Notes: generated by a model from the sequence alone, not told the origin. A stretch of DNA of 64,000 nt from Rhodovulum sulfidophilum DSM 1374 (GCF_001633165.1 NZ_CP015418.1:3100001-3164000); one strand, 5' to 3'; counted from the stretch's first letter, positions 1 through 8,521 are shown. Made by a program: numbers and translations.

Positions 1-255
1 CATGGTGCCGCCAGCTGGCCCGCCGCGAAGCGCGCCCGCTTCGCCCGCGATCCCGTCAACCTGCTGCCCGTCAGCGCCTCGGCGAACCGCTCGAAAGGCG
101 CGCGCGGGCCGCTCGACTGGCTGCCGCCCGATCCGGGCTTCCGCTGTCAGTATGTGCTGCGGTTCAGGCGGATCGCCGCAAGCTACGGGCTTGTGCATTC
201 GGCTGCGGAGGAGCGGCAACTGGTGGCGCTGACCGGGCGGCTGTGTGGGACATGA
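1..255 (+). CDS. HNH endonuclease family protein, C-terminal part (DUF1524/GmrSD-C-like)
   Basis: The gene enters from the left edge, so only its last 84 codons are visible, reading in frame from base 1 to TGA at 253-255. The stretch DPVNLLPVSASANRSKGARG followed by PLDWLPPD is the typical N-rich segment that follows the catalytic His in HNH nucleases of the DUF1524 kind; the catalytic HNH half would lie upstream. Its substrate cannot be told from here; relatives are secreted nucleases or restriction-type enzymes. The family is fairly sure from the NLLPVSASANRSKG pattern. Completeness upstream is unknown. Confidence 0.6.
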   Translation, partial: HGAASWPAAKRARFARDPVNLLPVSASANRSKGARGPLDWLPPDPGFRCQYVLRFRRIAASYGLVHSAAEERQLVALTGRLCGT

Positions 256-289
256 AGGGCGGGGAGCGGCCGTTCGATGCTTCGAGGAC

Positions 290-370
290 ATGCTGCCCGC
301 AGATCATGGAAGCGGCCGTTCATCCCGGCTGCATCATGCACTCAGGTCGCCAAGGTCGGACAGCGGACAT
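290..370 (-). repeat. Dispersed intergenic repeat, copy F (inverted)
   Basis: Read on the minus strand this holds the block GATGAACGGCCGCTTCC preceded by a CCTTGG...GTGCATG segment, matching copies near 7.0, 10.0 and 11.7 kb. It lies in the 430-base gap between the HNH tail and the Mrr-like gene. I see no convincing gene in the rest of that gap. Confidence 0.6.
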
Positions 371-687
371 TCCCAACCTCCGCTGCAGCTGTGACTTGGG
401 CCTCATCGCCTGAAAGCTGAGCGCCGGTAGCATACAGTGAACGCATGCAACATCGACTAGCATCTAGTCTAAAGCAGCAGAACTGCCCGACGGGGTGGCA
501 AGCCGTCAGCAAAGTAGTGCTTTTGGCGCTGTGCCTTCGTACTAGCCTCGACTGGAAAGATGATGCATCTTCCAACTAAAACACACGCTGTTTGGCGTAT
601 CAACATTGCGCAAACATCGTTGCCGTGACAGCCTCGCAGGCCATCCTCAACTGACCTGACACTATCCCGGCGTGATTCGTTTCGACT

Positions 688-1542
688 ATGAAATTGGGGG
701 AAATATTGGTTCGCAGAGTTGGCTCAGAGAAGCATACTATTTCTGATAGGCTGGCAAAAAAACTTGCCGAGGTGGCAGAGCGAAAACGCGAGTCTGAGGG
801 TGACGGGGGGGCGTCAAATTATGGCGCCTCCCCAAATCGAAAAGACTACTACAGAGGCCCTCACAACACTTCCCCTGAGCTTCAAAAAAAGATTTTTGAG
901 AACAAGGAAAAAGTGAGATTAAGAATTGCGGCCCAAACCCATCGCATAGAGTCTTCTATAATGGATGCCGTGCGAAAGCACTATGTGCAGCTAAGCAAAA
1001 ATATCAGAAGATCATTGATACTTAACGAGTATGGCGCCACTGTTCAAGACCATCGTCAATCCGAGATTGAGCGCTTTCTAAACTCAATAAGCAAGGAATG
1101 GCACCTTCTTCCTGATGGGGTTGCTGCTAGCATTGTAATGAATTCGATCCAACAGTTGGACAGCCGGTACGCCCCTGCCGAATTTGACGCGAAGAGCTTT
1201 CCAGAAGATGGATATGAGTTTGAGGAATGGCTGGCTGCGTCACTAAAGAAATTTGGCTGGAACACTGAGGTCACAAAGGGTTCTGGGGACCAGGGGGTTG
1301 ATCTCATCGCCACCAAGGGCGAAACTAGTATCGCGATACAAGCCAAGCGATACTCTGGAAAGGTTGGGAATAGGGCTGTTCAAGAGGTATATTCCGGGGC
1401 AAAGCACTTGGGGATTTCTCTTTCGGCAGTAATTACAACTGTAGGATTCACCCCAAGTGCCGCCGTTTTGGCGCAGAGCACCGGAGTTATACTGCTTCGT
1501 GTCGATGATCTCCCTCACCTTGATGAGTTGATTCATCAATAG
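688..1542 (+). CDS. Mrr-type restriction endonuclease-fold protein
   Basis: This 284-residue protein has a charged, mostly helical N-terminal half (about 1-165) and a C-terminal Mrr_cat-type (PF04471) nuclease domain (about 172-284). The PD-(D/E)xK pattern is visible: EFEEW near 178-181, GDQGVDLIA with the metal-binding Asp at about 205, then QAK at 218-220. Family members cleave DNA, often modified DNA. No partner methylase or specificity gene is adjacent, consistent with a modification-dependent or solitary nuclease. The gene is clearly lower in GC than the housekeeping DNA further right, a sign of transfer. The start at 688 has a GGGGGA stretch just downstream but no strong ribosome binding site upstream; 719 is in another frame. 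The N-terminal half has no family I recognise. Confidence 0.75.
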   Translation: MKLGEILVRRVGSEKHTISDRLAKKLAEVAERKRESEGDGGASNYGASPNRKDYYRGPHNTSPELQKKIFENKEKVRLRIAAQTHRIESSIMDAVRKHYVQLSKNIRRSLILNEYGATVQDHRQSEIERFLNSISKEWHLLPDGVAASIVMNSIQQLDSRYAPAEFDAKSFPEDGYEFEEWLAASLKKFGWNTEVTKGSGDQGVDLIATKGETSIAIQAKRYSGKVGNRAVQEVYSGAKHLGISLSAVITTVGFTPSAAVLAQSTGVILLRVDDLPHLDELIHQ

Positions 1543-1580
1543 GGCGAGATTGACTGAAGCTGAAAGACGGTCTGTTCTGG

Positions 1581-1650
1581 GCCGCCTGCGGTCATCTGTA
1601 GTGCCCTGCGTGAACGTCCGCCATCGGCAGCGAGCGTCCCTGGTCGCTTG
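1581..1650 (+). repeat. Dispersed intergenic repeat, copy G (short)
   Basis: The bases around CATCGGCAGCGAGCG, preceded by GAACGTCCGC and by CCTGCGGTCATC, align with the first half of copy C near 8.8 kb. It fills most of the gap between the Mrr-like gene and the convergent HEPN gene. Confidence 0.55.
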
Positions 1651-1706
1651 GGCCGGATAGCGGTCGTTCGCCGCATCTGCGCGAGGAACGCGAGCTTGGG
1701 AGCTTA

Positions 1707-2246
1707 TTAAGGCCGAGGCGGGACTTCACGCCGCGGGCAGATCACCTCTTCCCGGTACAGCGTTGAGAATTCATCCAGCACCATTTCCAACGTTGCCAGG
1801 AAGGTGGTGAAGTCGAATGACACCCCCTGCTCTCGCTTTTCATGAATGTATCGCCATTCAACGAAAGCTTTAGCGTGCTGGGAAAGCACGTCTCTAATTC
1901 CGTAGTCCAATACGGAAAAATTTGGGTGATGCGGTGCCACATTGTTCCTGAATTCGCGATCGAGACGTTCCTTACTGGTGTCGTCAAGGATCTCGAACAG
2001 CTTCAAGAGATCATGGGTTCTTTTGGTCTTGAGGCTGTTGTGATCCCAAACAAACCAAGCCTTCAGCGCAAACTCCATAGACAGCGCCAAGAGCATTGGT
2101 TCGACGCCAGAATGTTCCGCGTGACGTATACCAAATTTATGCGTATCGGCTTTCGTCATTGCCTGAGTCTGCTTGAGGATGGATCGCGCCTGTTTCTCGA
2201 GTGTGACACCCGTAGTGAGGCCGTGAAATTGACGCGATTTCTGCAT
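1707..2246 (-). CDS. HEPN-domain protein (putative RNase)
   Basis: This 179-residue, predominantly helical protein resembles stand-alone HEPN proteins. It shows MLLALSMEFALKAWF (about 51-65), then KTKRTHDLLKLFEIL (about 73-87), and RNNVAPH at 100-106, which fits the catalytic R-(polar)-x4-H motif of HEPN ribonucleases. A second basic/aromatic helix follows (VEWRYIHEKRE, 129-139). HEPN RNases are commonly toxins or abortive-infection effectors. No MNT/nucleotidyltransferase antitoxin is next to it; the nearest gene on this strand is hxsA, 350 bases upstream. The ATG at 2246 has no clear Shine-Dalgarno, so Met30 is an alternative start. Family assignment is by pattern only. Confidence 0.55.
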   Translation of the reverse strand: MQKSRQFHGLTTGVTLEKQARSILKQTQAMTKADTHKFGIRHAEHSGVEPMLLALSMEFALKAWFVWDHNSLKTKRTHDLLKLFEILDDTSKERLDREFRNNVAPHHPNFSVLDYGIRDVLSQHAKAFVEWRYIHEKREQGVSFDFTTFLATLEMVLDEFSTLYREEVICPRREVPPRP

Positions 2247-2597
2247 GAATAGAAGATAGACCGATCATAGGGCGACGGCAACGCGCAAAGGCAAGGTGGT
2301 TTGGCCTGAGCATAGCTGGCGGTAGGATGAGGGCGGGGACCCGACGTTCGAGGCACTGGCCAGATCTCACGGGCTTTCCCCAAAGCGGACACCTGATGGG
2401 TTAACGACCTGTGCTGGAAACCTCGCAGCAGTTTGTTGGAGCGAGTGTTAGATATAACTTAGCAGATTCACCTCACTGCCCGATATCCACGCCCCAAAAG
2501 AACGCGCGACGTATTGCAAGGCCCGAGAGTCCACAAAAATCTTCAAACCCCTCTCGGACGCAAAACCTCACACGAAAACCCCAAAGAACTGCAAAGC
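2247..2597. other. Gap with no recognisable gene
   Basis: This 351-base stretch lies downstream of hxsA and upstream of the HEPN gene. It carries only short, poorly coding frames. It must hold any promoter for the HEPN gene and any terminator for the hxs operon, but I see no clear hairpin with a T-run. Confidence 0.4.
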
Positions 2598-3149
2598 CTA
2601 ACGCGCCGCAATGCCAAGAGCGGTGAGGGTCTCCGGAGTAATGTTTCCGGTTTGACTGAGGCCAAATGCCTTCTGAAAGGCCAAAAGAGCAGATCGAGAT
2701 TTCGTCCCGATGACGCCGTCAATCGGACCGTCATAGTAACCGTAGGCAAGCAATGCTGTTTGCACCAGTCTAACAATTTCCGTAAATTTCCCAGAGTTAC
2801 CCGGAAGGGTTTTGGGTGAGCTCGGGCTTCTTGGCGATGTCGAGTTAAAAGATGGAGAGGGAGCGGCTGGTTGGGGCGGCGAATAGGTCGGAGGTGAATA
2901 GGTTGGCGGCGAATAACTATAACCTCCGGTCGATGACCGGTGACTCGAGTGAGATCTGTGGGATGAATGCGATCTATGACTTGAGTGGCTGCGATGCCCT
3001 GCGAGCGTATAGAGGTGCTCAATAGTGAATTTTGACAGTAAAGACTTACTGGGCTTCAAGGCGATCCCATCCGTCGGCGGTAAGCTCGCTTGAACGGCAC
3101 CTGGTAGAAATCCGGCAGCAGTTAACGTTGATATAATGAAACGCTTCAT
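2598..3149 (-). CDS. hxsA: His-Xaa-Ser repeat protein HxsA, substrate of the Hxs radical SAM system
   Basis: This 183-residue exported protein is the predicted target of HxsB/HxsC. It has a basic, hydrophobic N-terminus ending near GAVQAS (signal peptide, about 1-22). Seven uninterrupted His-Xaa-Ser tripeptides follow at 52-72, alternating HRS and HSS. Next come a Tyr/Pro/Ser linker with a repeated SPPTY motif (79-91) and a C-terminal peptidoglycan-binding_1 domain (about 121-180; YGYYDGPIDGVIGTKSRSAL). The ATG at 3149 overlaps the hxsC stop by four bases (ATGA), so the two are translationally coupled. HxsA proteins are known from genome mining; the modified product and its job are, as far as I know, not established. 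The wall-binding domain implies an envelope location. Confidence 0.9.
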   Translation of the reverse strand: MKRFIISTLTAAGFLPGAVQASLPPTDGIALKPSKSLLSKFTIEHLYTLAGHRSHSSHRSHSSHRSHSSHRSSTGGYSYSPPTYSPPTYSPPQPAAPSPSFNSTSPRSPSSPKTLPGNSGKFTEIVRLVQTALLAYGYYDGPIDGVIGTKSRSALLAFQKAFGLSQTGNITPETLTALGIAAR

Positions 3150-4243
3150 AGTAATCCCAATCTATTATACCCACCGTCTTTGGGGTGCCACTCGAATAGG
3201 CCGCAGCAATCAGATCTTGCCACACAAGCGGAACACTCGGAGAGAAATTTCTGTTTCCAGTCTGATATTGAATTTACCGCATAAGCCCTGTAGCTTGTAG
3301 GGATAGTGCAGATCGGGAAGTTATACAGGTTTGCAGATACCCCGCGGATTTCGACAGTGTCAATCGCTCGCGCAATCGGATCGAAGTTAAGTGAGCTATC
3401 GAAAAACTCTTGCCGCCACACCATCCTTCCGTACCCAATATTCTCCATTTGCATAATGGCCCAGACATCAATGAAGGGCAATTTTCGCGCGATGAACGAT
3501 GCGAGATCTTCCAGGTGCTCAATATTCCCATTCATGATGACGGTTCTAATTTCGATGCGCGCTCCGGTCCGAGCTAATGTCGCCAGACTATGAGTGAGCT
3601 GTTCAAATGCACCGCTGACGCCGACGATTGCGTCGTGGATTTCTGGTCTAGCTGCGTATATCGGCACGCCCCACAGGACACGATCAACGCCAATACTTTC
3701 TATTTTTTCAGAATCAAAATCCGTAAAAGCCCTTCCATTGGTGAGAATGTGGAATGAGATGTCTTGGCGAAATATACGCGCGTACTCAAGTAAATTAAAA
3801 AGCTCGGATTTGAACAGTAGGGGCTCCCCCCCGGACAAGCCGATGATGGTGTTTCTAGGTGCTAAATCAAGGGCCTCCTTGAAAACGCCAAACATGTCAA
3901 CATGAGAGTCCTTTGGGGGCTGGGAACACATAATGCACTTTTGATCGCAGCGCTCCGTTATCAGGAGAGTATTGTGCTGTGACTTTGCTCTAATTAACCG
4001 ATGAATTACGTTCTTTCCCGGAAGCAACAGAACGACATCCCGGTCAACTTCTTCAATATTCGAAATTTTAACTGAGAGCCCAAATCCATTCAGATCGAAC
4101 TCTGCGTTAACTCCGTTGGCTTTTGTGATCCACGCATCCAGAGAGCTCTCCGAAAAAACTGCACTCGTAGAGTCAGTTCTTAAACGAAAGACGAGTGGCT
4201 CACTTATAGGCATAGGCGAGCAAGATAAGCGAAGTGGTATCAT
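3146..4243 (-). CDS. hxsC: Radical SAM protein HxsC of the His-Xaa-Ser system
   Basis: This 365-residue radical SAM enzyme has the 4Fe-4S/SAM motif C99-DQK-C103-IM-C106 and the following GGEP stretch (SGGEPLL) expected of the fold. The C-terminal tail has extra cysteines (CSACVARSDCC) that may bind an auxiliary cluster, though a full SPASM pattern is not obvious. I chose the ATG at 4243 because it overlaps the hxsB TGA as ATGA; the longer frame from 4291 would run 16 codons into hxsB. In Hxs systems HxsB and HxsC occur as a pair and are presumed to modify the HXS repeats of HxsA jointly. The DNA has lower GC than the genome norm, like the rest of the operon. Confidence 0.88.
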   Translation of the reverse strand: MIPLRLSCSPMPISEPLVFRLRTDSTSAVFSESSLDAWITKANGVNAEFDLNGFGLSVKISNIEEVDRDVVLLLPGKNVIHRLIRAKSQHNTLLITERCDQKCIMCSQPPKDSHVDMFGVFKEALDLAPRNTIIGLSGGEPLLFKSELFNLLEYARIFRQDISFHILTNGRAFTDFDSEKIESIGVDRVLWGVPIYAARPEIHDAIVGVSGAFEQLTHSLATLARTGARIEIRTVIMNGNIEHLEDLASFIARKLPFIDVWAIMQMENIGYGRMVWRQEFFDSSLNFDPIARAIDTVEIRGVSANLYNFPICTIPTSYRAYAVNSISDWKQKFLSECSACVARSDCCGLFEWHPKDGGYNRLGLL

Positions 4244-5649
4244 AGCGGGCTTGGTGCCACATCTGATGGCAGGCTGGCAGCTCCGAGCCATTTCCTGACA
4301 GTTTCGCGAGTGCTCTGATCTTTTGAGTAAATCATCTCGAAGGCAATATCAAACAGGCCCTGGTGCAGTCGGCAGTGGTCCGTTTGCGGTCTAGGAACGT
4401 CGATCCGCCCGTATCGCGACAGATCATCGAATACATCTAGCCCGCAGTACGGCTGAAACACGCAATGCTGACAATCTGGATCTTGAAAATTAGAGGCATT
4501 GGCTTGAAGCTGGTTTAACTTCACTTCATCCAGCCCGGAATGAATGTGCCCTATTGAGAGGTCAATCTGCCCGACACGCGTAATCATGCGCGCTTCGTCG
4601 GATGGATAAATTCGACCATCATAGTCTATGACCGCATAATCTTTGGCTAGCCAGTTCGGGTTTCTAAGATTGACGTGACCGTTCCCCTCCCCCCGCAGAA
4701 TTCTCCGGATCAAATGTGCAATATAAAATTCCTCGAATGGGACCTCGGATTTGGAGTTGTGACGGACTACAGCGGCGATAAAACGTCGATAATATTCAAG
4801 CCAACGATCCGGCGCTTCACTAAACCTAAAGCGCTTCCGAGCAAACCCTTGATGATTGATTCGCCTCAGGAATATGGAATTTAGTCCATACTGCGTATAG
4901 CTTTGAATAACGTCTTCCGGAGATGGAAGCGCGTCTGGATCTAATGTCGGCAGCGCTGAAACTTTTCCCGGCCCGAAAGAAGTAGTGGCGCGCCGAAGGT
5001 TTGAAAGAAATCTTTCGGTTTCCTTGGAGTTGCGTGTTCGCGTGAGTTCATGGTGGGCAGGCGTTCCATCAAATGATGTGCTAATAAAAGTATCTTCGGG
5101 TGCAAGAAAAGACCAAGCTGCCTCGGAGACGTTTTGTAGGTTGGTGCAAACAACGAACTCAGAAATGTGGAACCGAGATCTGCAAAAATCACGGACACGC
5201 TCTAGGATGTCCAGCCGCAGAAGGCATTCCCCGCCCTGGAATTCGACTTTAATATTATCGCCTGCCGTGCGATCTATCCAGCTCAGTGCATTGATGGTAT
5301 CTTGCTCTGACCAATCGAATGCCGAAGCCGTCTCCGGCGCCCGCGAAACTTGACAATAGGAGCATGACATATCACACCTAAGTGTGGGCGCAAGAATCAC
5401 AAAACCTAGGGGCTTGGGTAAATTGATTCGACGCGCCCAACGGGCCGCAAATCCAACAAAGGAAAGATCGTTTAAATTTTCGAAGGCCTGCCCATTTCGG
5501 TACAAAAAATCAAAGTCTGAACTTGTTAGAGATCCATGAACGTAGCGGCTCAAAAATTCGGCGTCCGCGCAAAAATATCCACCCGAGTCGTCCCCAAATA
5601 GAACTCCACCAGACGGCATGTTGCGAAATCGGAGCGGCCAGACCCTCAT
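4240..5649 (-). CDS. hxsB: Radical SAM/SPASM peptide maturase HxsB
   Basis: This 469-residue enzyme is of the six-hinge radical SAM peptide-maturase type. The SAM cluster motif is C92-DMS-C96-SY-C99, and FQGGECLL gives the GGE motif. The C-terminus carries a SPASM-like set C393, C396, C402 (CQHCVFQPYC) and C416, expected to bind one or two auxiliary Fe-S clusters. Such enzymes install C-C or thioether cross-links in ribosomal peptides; here the target is inferred to be the His-Xaa-Ser region of HxsA. The start at 5649 overlaps the hxsD stop (ATGA). Together with hxsC and hxsA it forms a run of three four-base overlaps, so stoichiometric expression is likely. Confidence 0.9.
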   Translation of the reverse strand: MRVWPLRFRNMPSGGVLFGDDSGGYFCADAEFLSRYVHGSLTSSDFDFLYRNGQAFENLNDLSFVGFAARWARRINLPKPLGFVILAPTLRCDMSCSYCQVSRAPETASAFDWSEQDTINALSWIDRTAGDNIKVEFQGGECLLRLDILERVRDFCRSRFHISEFVVCTNLQNVSEAAWSFLAPEDTFISTSFDGTPAHHELTRTRNSKETERFLSNLRRATTSFGPGKVSALPTLDPDALPSPEDVIQSYTQYGLNSIFLRRINHQGFARKRFRFSEAPDRWLEYYRRFIAAVVRHNSKSEVPFEEFYIAHLIRRILRGEGNGHVNLRNPNWLAKDYAVIDYDGRIYPSDEARMITRVGQIDLSIGHIHSGLDEVKLNQLQANASNFQDPDCQHCVFQPYCGLDVFDDLSRYGRIDVPRPQTDHCRLHQGLFDIAFEMIYSKDQSTRETVRKWLGAASLPSDVAPSPL

Positions 5650-5924
5650 TGGCCGAGCACTGCATTGTAAAGGAGGGATCGGAGCGCGGCGCCTTCAGAT
5701 GCAATTTTAGATCTGTAAAGGGCATAGAATATATCCCTGCGAACTTCTTCGCTATAATCAATATTCCAGACGACGATGACTTCTCCCGAGACGTCGAATC
5801 TCGCCGAAGGGTACAAATATGATAGGCGTGAGAGCGCGTCAGAGCTAAATTTGGATAGTTCAGGAGCGATGCGAACCTCCCAGGTAGCGCGGGAATCCAG
5901 AATTTGGTTCGTCAGGCTTGGCAT
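5646..5924 (-). CDS. hxsD: His-Xaa-Ser system protein HxsD
   Basis: This 92-residue protein is the first gene of the operon and matches the size and position of HxsD, the small conserved partner of the HxsB/HxsC pair. It has no cysteine, no membrane segment and no catalytic motif. The middle, with alternating hydrophobic residues (ARFDVSGEVIVVWNI), suggests a small beta-rich fold that could present the substrate, as a RiPP recognition element does; that is inference. GAGGGT lies about eight bases before the ATG. The promoter should sit between 5925 and about 6000, where the sequence turns AT-rich, but I cannot name a -35/-10 pair. Confidence 0.85.
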   Translation of the reverse strand: MPSLTNQILDSRATWEVRIAPELSKFSSDALSRLSYLYPSARFDVSGEVIVVWNIDYSEEVRRDIFYALYRSKIASEGAALRSLLYNAVLGQ

Positions 5925-6444
5925 CTAGGAATACCCTCAGTCACCGAGATTTTGTTGTTTCATTGGGAGGAATTTCAAATTGACTCCAGATCAGTGCGCA
6001 GCCACGCTCTGTGTCCGCTTCTGACCCAACCCACTAAAAGCTACTTCGTTTCATGTAGTAAAGAGGTGAAAGAGTCGCCCCAGCTCAAGCACCGCCTTGT
6101 TCGCATCCATGAGAAAGGGGACCCTGTGAGGTGTCAAGCGCAACGATAGGCGTGTGATGACTCCGAGTGGTTATCTGCAGTTCGCGTACGTGATCGCTTT
6201 AGGCAGCCTGTCCCTCTCGCGAGGTCGGTTAGATCAGCCAAGCGGATGTCCGCTTCTGCGGTTGGCCAATGGCCGATGGTAGCTCTTGCCCAGCGTCAGC
6301 TATCGGCAGCAAGCGTCCGAGCGGGCGGCCCGAGGGGCTCCAGCTCCATGCTGCGCCGCCGCAGGTCCGCTCCGAGCCCGTATCTATCATTGGCAATGAT
6401 GCGCGTCGGGCCTAACTTCGGATCAAAATGCGTAAGGGAACAGT
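5925..6444. other. Divergent intergenic region between hxsD and the ClbS-like gene
   Basis: This 520-base gap holds the outward-facing start of the hxs operon at its left end and repeat copy A at its right end. The small frames in it have no recognisable product. The left 150 bases are AT-rich and are the likely hxs promoter region. Confidence 0.4.
6281..6385 (+). repeat. Dispersed intergenic repeat, copy A
   Basis: It holds CTATCGGCAGCAAGCG, then the GCGGGCGGCCCGAGG block and the CTCCATGCTGCGCCGCCGC block, ending in GGTCCGCTCCGAGCCC. It is nearly identical to copy C near 8.8 kb and closely related to copies D and E. It ends about 60 bases before the ClbS-like gene. Confidence 0.75.
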
Positions 6445-6951
6445 ATGGGCGTGCCGGTATCGAAAGCCGAACTTCTGGATGCGATTTCAACGACATTCGG
6501 CAACCTGATATACGACCTAGAGCGCGTGCCACCGGAGCTTGCACGCACGGCCTCCATGGAGGGCCATGCCGCTGGAACGATGATGAGCCCCGCCGATCTG
6601 GTGGCCTATCTGCTTGGCTGGAATGAACTCGTTTTGAAATGGTTGGATCGGGATGATCGTGGCGAGGCCTTGGAGCTTCCCGAAACCGGTTTCAAGTGGA
6701 ATCAACTCGGCTCACTGGCCCAGAAATTCTATGCGGATTACCAGCATCTCGACTGGCATGAGCTCCTGACCGGCCTTGCGGCAACCAATCTCAGGCTGGT
6801 CGAAACGATTTCATCCCGGACGAACGACGAGCTTTATGGCCACCCTTGGTATGGCAAGTGGACGAAGGGGCGGATGGTCCAGTTCAATACCTCGTCGCCC
6901 TACGCGAATGCGCGCGTGCGCATCAGGAAATGGTTGAAGGTTGTAAGCTAG
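6445..6951 (+). CDS. ClbS/DfsB family four-helix bundle protein
   Basis: This 168-residue protein fits the ClbS/DfsB (DUF1706) family along its full length: SKAELLDAI at the N-terminus, DLERVPPELA, MSPADLVAYLLGWNELV, PETGFKWNQLG and the C-terminal NARVRIRKWLK. ClbS from colibactin producers is a self-protection cyclopropane hydrolase that opens the colibactin warhead; most family members outside such clusters have no assigned substrate. No polyketide or NRPS gene is nearby, so here it is better read as a lone resistance-type or stress protein. It stands alone between repeat copies A and B, which supports acquisition as a unit. The ATG at 6445 starts the family's usual N-terminus. Confidence 0.85.
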   Translation: MGVPVSKAELLDAISTTFGNLIYDLERVPPELARTASMEGHAAGTMMSPADLVAYLLGWNELVLKWLDRDDRGEALELPETGFKWNQLGSLAQKFYADYQHLDWHELLTGLAATNLRLVETISSRTNDELYGHPWYGKWTKGRMVQFNTSSPYANARVRIRKWLKVVS

Positions 6952-6952
6952 G

Positions 6953-7112
6953 CGAACGGCCACTTCGTCCCGCTCTCCGGACCTTCGCAGCTCCAGGGCA
7001 TGCCGCAGCGGGGATGAACGGCCGCTTCCGTGATCCGCTGCCGGATCGGGCTTGGGGGGACCGGACGGCGGCTATCGGCAGCAAGCGCCCGAGAGGGCGG
7101 CGCCAGTCGTTC
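6953..7112 (+). repeat. Dispersed intergenic repeat, copy B
   Basis: It starts just after the ClbS-like stop. It has a CCCGCTCTCCGGACCTT block, GGGGATGAACGGCCGCTTCC, then GGCGGCTATCGGCAGCAAGC and CCCGAGAGGGCGG. The order of blocks is the same as in copy D near 10.0 kb. Confidence 0.75.
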
Positions 7113-7279
7113 GGGCGTCCTGCGGCAACGCGGCATTGCTGCGGTGCGCCTGAGTGACACCGCCTAGGCGCTCCCTGCCGTTCGCGGCGCTGAGCAGCGG
7201 AGGGCGCGAAATGAACTTCGCCGCAGTATAGGCGATCTTTCAGACTATCATGCAGGCAGGCTACAAAAGGAAACGCCAA

Positions 7280-8521
7280 GTGACACGCATCTGGTCGAGA
7301 TTGGGATACTCAATCATCGCATGTCCGGCATTGATCGTGTGGGGCGACGACGTCGCCGCTAGCCCACCCTTGACCGTCTTGCCGGGAGATGCATCGGTCA
7401 TCTATCCTTCGGTGGACAAAGACCGCCGCAGGGCCGCACTGGATCGTTTCTGGCAGGACTGGAAGAGCGTATATCTGAGTGAGGGCTGTGGCGGCGCCTA
7501 TGTCGATATAGCAGGCGACGGGAAGCCGACCTATGGCGATAGCGTGCCCAATACGCTCACCGTGTCGGAGGCCCATGGCTACGGTATGCTCGCCCTTGTC
7601 AGAATGGCGGGGCGGGACAGCCAGGCAAAACCTCTTTTTGACGGGATGCTTGCCTATTTCCGGCTTCACCCCGCCGAAAGCGGGCCTGGCCTGATGGCGT
7701 GGAACCAGACCCGCGATTGCAAGGACGCGCCCGAAGGCGGGACTACGGCCAGCGACGGCGACATCGACATCGCACTGGCGCTGCAATTGGCGCAGGAAAC
7801 ATGGGGCGGCTACGCCGAGGATGCCGCAAAGGTCCGTGAGGCCATTCTGGCCCGTGAAATCAGCCGTCACGATCTCGTCAAACTGGGAGACTGGGCGCGC
7901 TATGAGGTCTATGACGCGGCTTCCCGATCCTCGGATTTTATGCCCTACAACTTTTCAGTCTTTACCCACGCGCCCGGTCCCGATGCGTCCCGGTGGACCG
8001 AGATCCGGAGCACCGGCTATGACGTCTGGGGCCGGATTTCCGAGACCTACGCGCAAAGCACCGGTCTCGTGCCTGATTTCATGGTCGGGATGCCCGACGA
8101 TCCGCGGCCGGCCCCGGCGGAGTTCCTGGAAGGGGACTACGACGGGTTCTATTCGTGGAATGCCCTGCGCTACCCCTATCGTTTGGCGGCCGATTACCGG
8201 GTCAGCGGCGATCCTCGCGCGGCCAATCGCCTACGGCGGATCAATGCATGGATCCGCACCGAAACCGGCGGGGACCCGTCCCGGATCGCCTCTACCTACC
8301 GGCTCGACGGCAGCATCCCGCAGGATGGCCGGTGGACAGGAGAACCCGGCTGGATTTCCATGTTCGCCGCCGGGGCGATTGCTGGCAGCGGCGATCCGGA
8401 CTCAGATCAGGTCTGGATGGACGCTCTTTGGGCCGCCATGGCCGCCATTCCTATCGAGGACGGAGACTACTTCGGCAACACTCTCAAGCTTCTCGCGATG
8501 ATCGATCTTGCAGAGATGTGA
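7280..8521 (+). CDS. Glycoside hydrolase family 8 (secreted endoglucanase-like)
   Basis: This exported GH8 enzyme has 413 residues from the GTG at 7280, chosen because AAAAGGA lies about nine bases upstream and it begins directly with a signal peptide (hydrophobic stretch about 8-22, cleavage after DVAAS). An ATG at 7250 in the same frame has no such site. The GH8 hallmark SEAHGYGM puts the acid Glu at about residue 97, and ASDGDIDIALAL is the conserved acidic segment of the second catalytic region. GH8 enzymes cleave beta-1,4 glucans, chitosan or xylan; in Proteobacteria many are BcsZ-like cellulases tied to cellulose synthesis. No bcs gene is nearby, so the substrate is open. Confidence 0.85.
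   Translation: MTRIWSRLGYSIIACPALIVWGDDVAASPPLTVLPGDASVIYPSVDKDRRRAALDRFWQDWKSVYLSEGCGGAYVDIAGDGKPTYGDSVPNTLTVSEAHGYGMLALVRMAGRDSQAKPLFDGMLAYFRLHPAESGPGLMAWNQTRDCKDAPEGGTTASDGDIDIALALQLAQETWGGYAEDAAKVREAILAREISRHDLVKLGDWARYEVYDAASRSSDFMPYNFSVFTHAPGPDASRWTEIRSTGYDVWGRISETYAQSTGLVPDFMVGMPDDPRPAPAEFLEGDYDGFYSWNALRYPYRLAADYRVSGDPRAANRLRRINAWIRTETGGDPSRIASTYRLDGSIPQDGRWTGEPGWISMFAAGAIAGSGDPDSDQVWMDALWAAMAAIPIEDGDYFGNTLKLLAMIDLAEM

Noticed and set aside
2950..3000. Short tandem DNA repeats as a microsatellite or CRISPR-like element
   Set aside because: They encode the His-Xaa-Ser repeats of HxsA and are explained by that.
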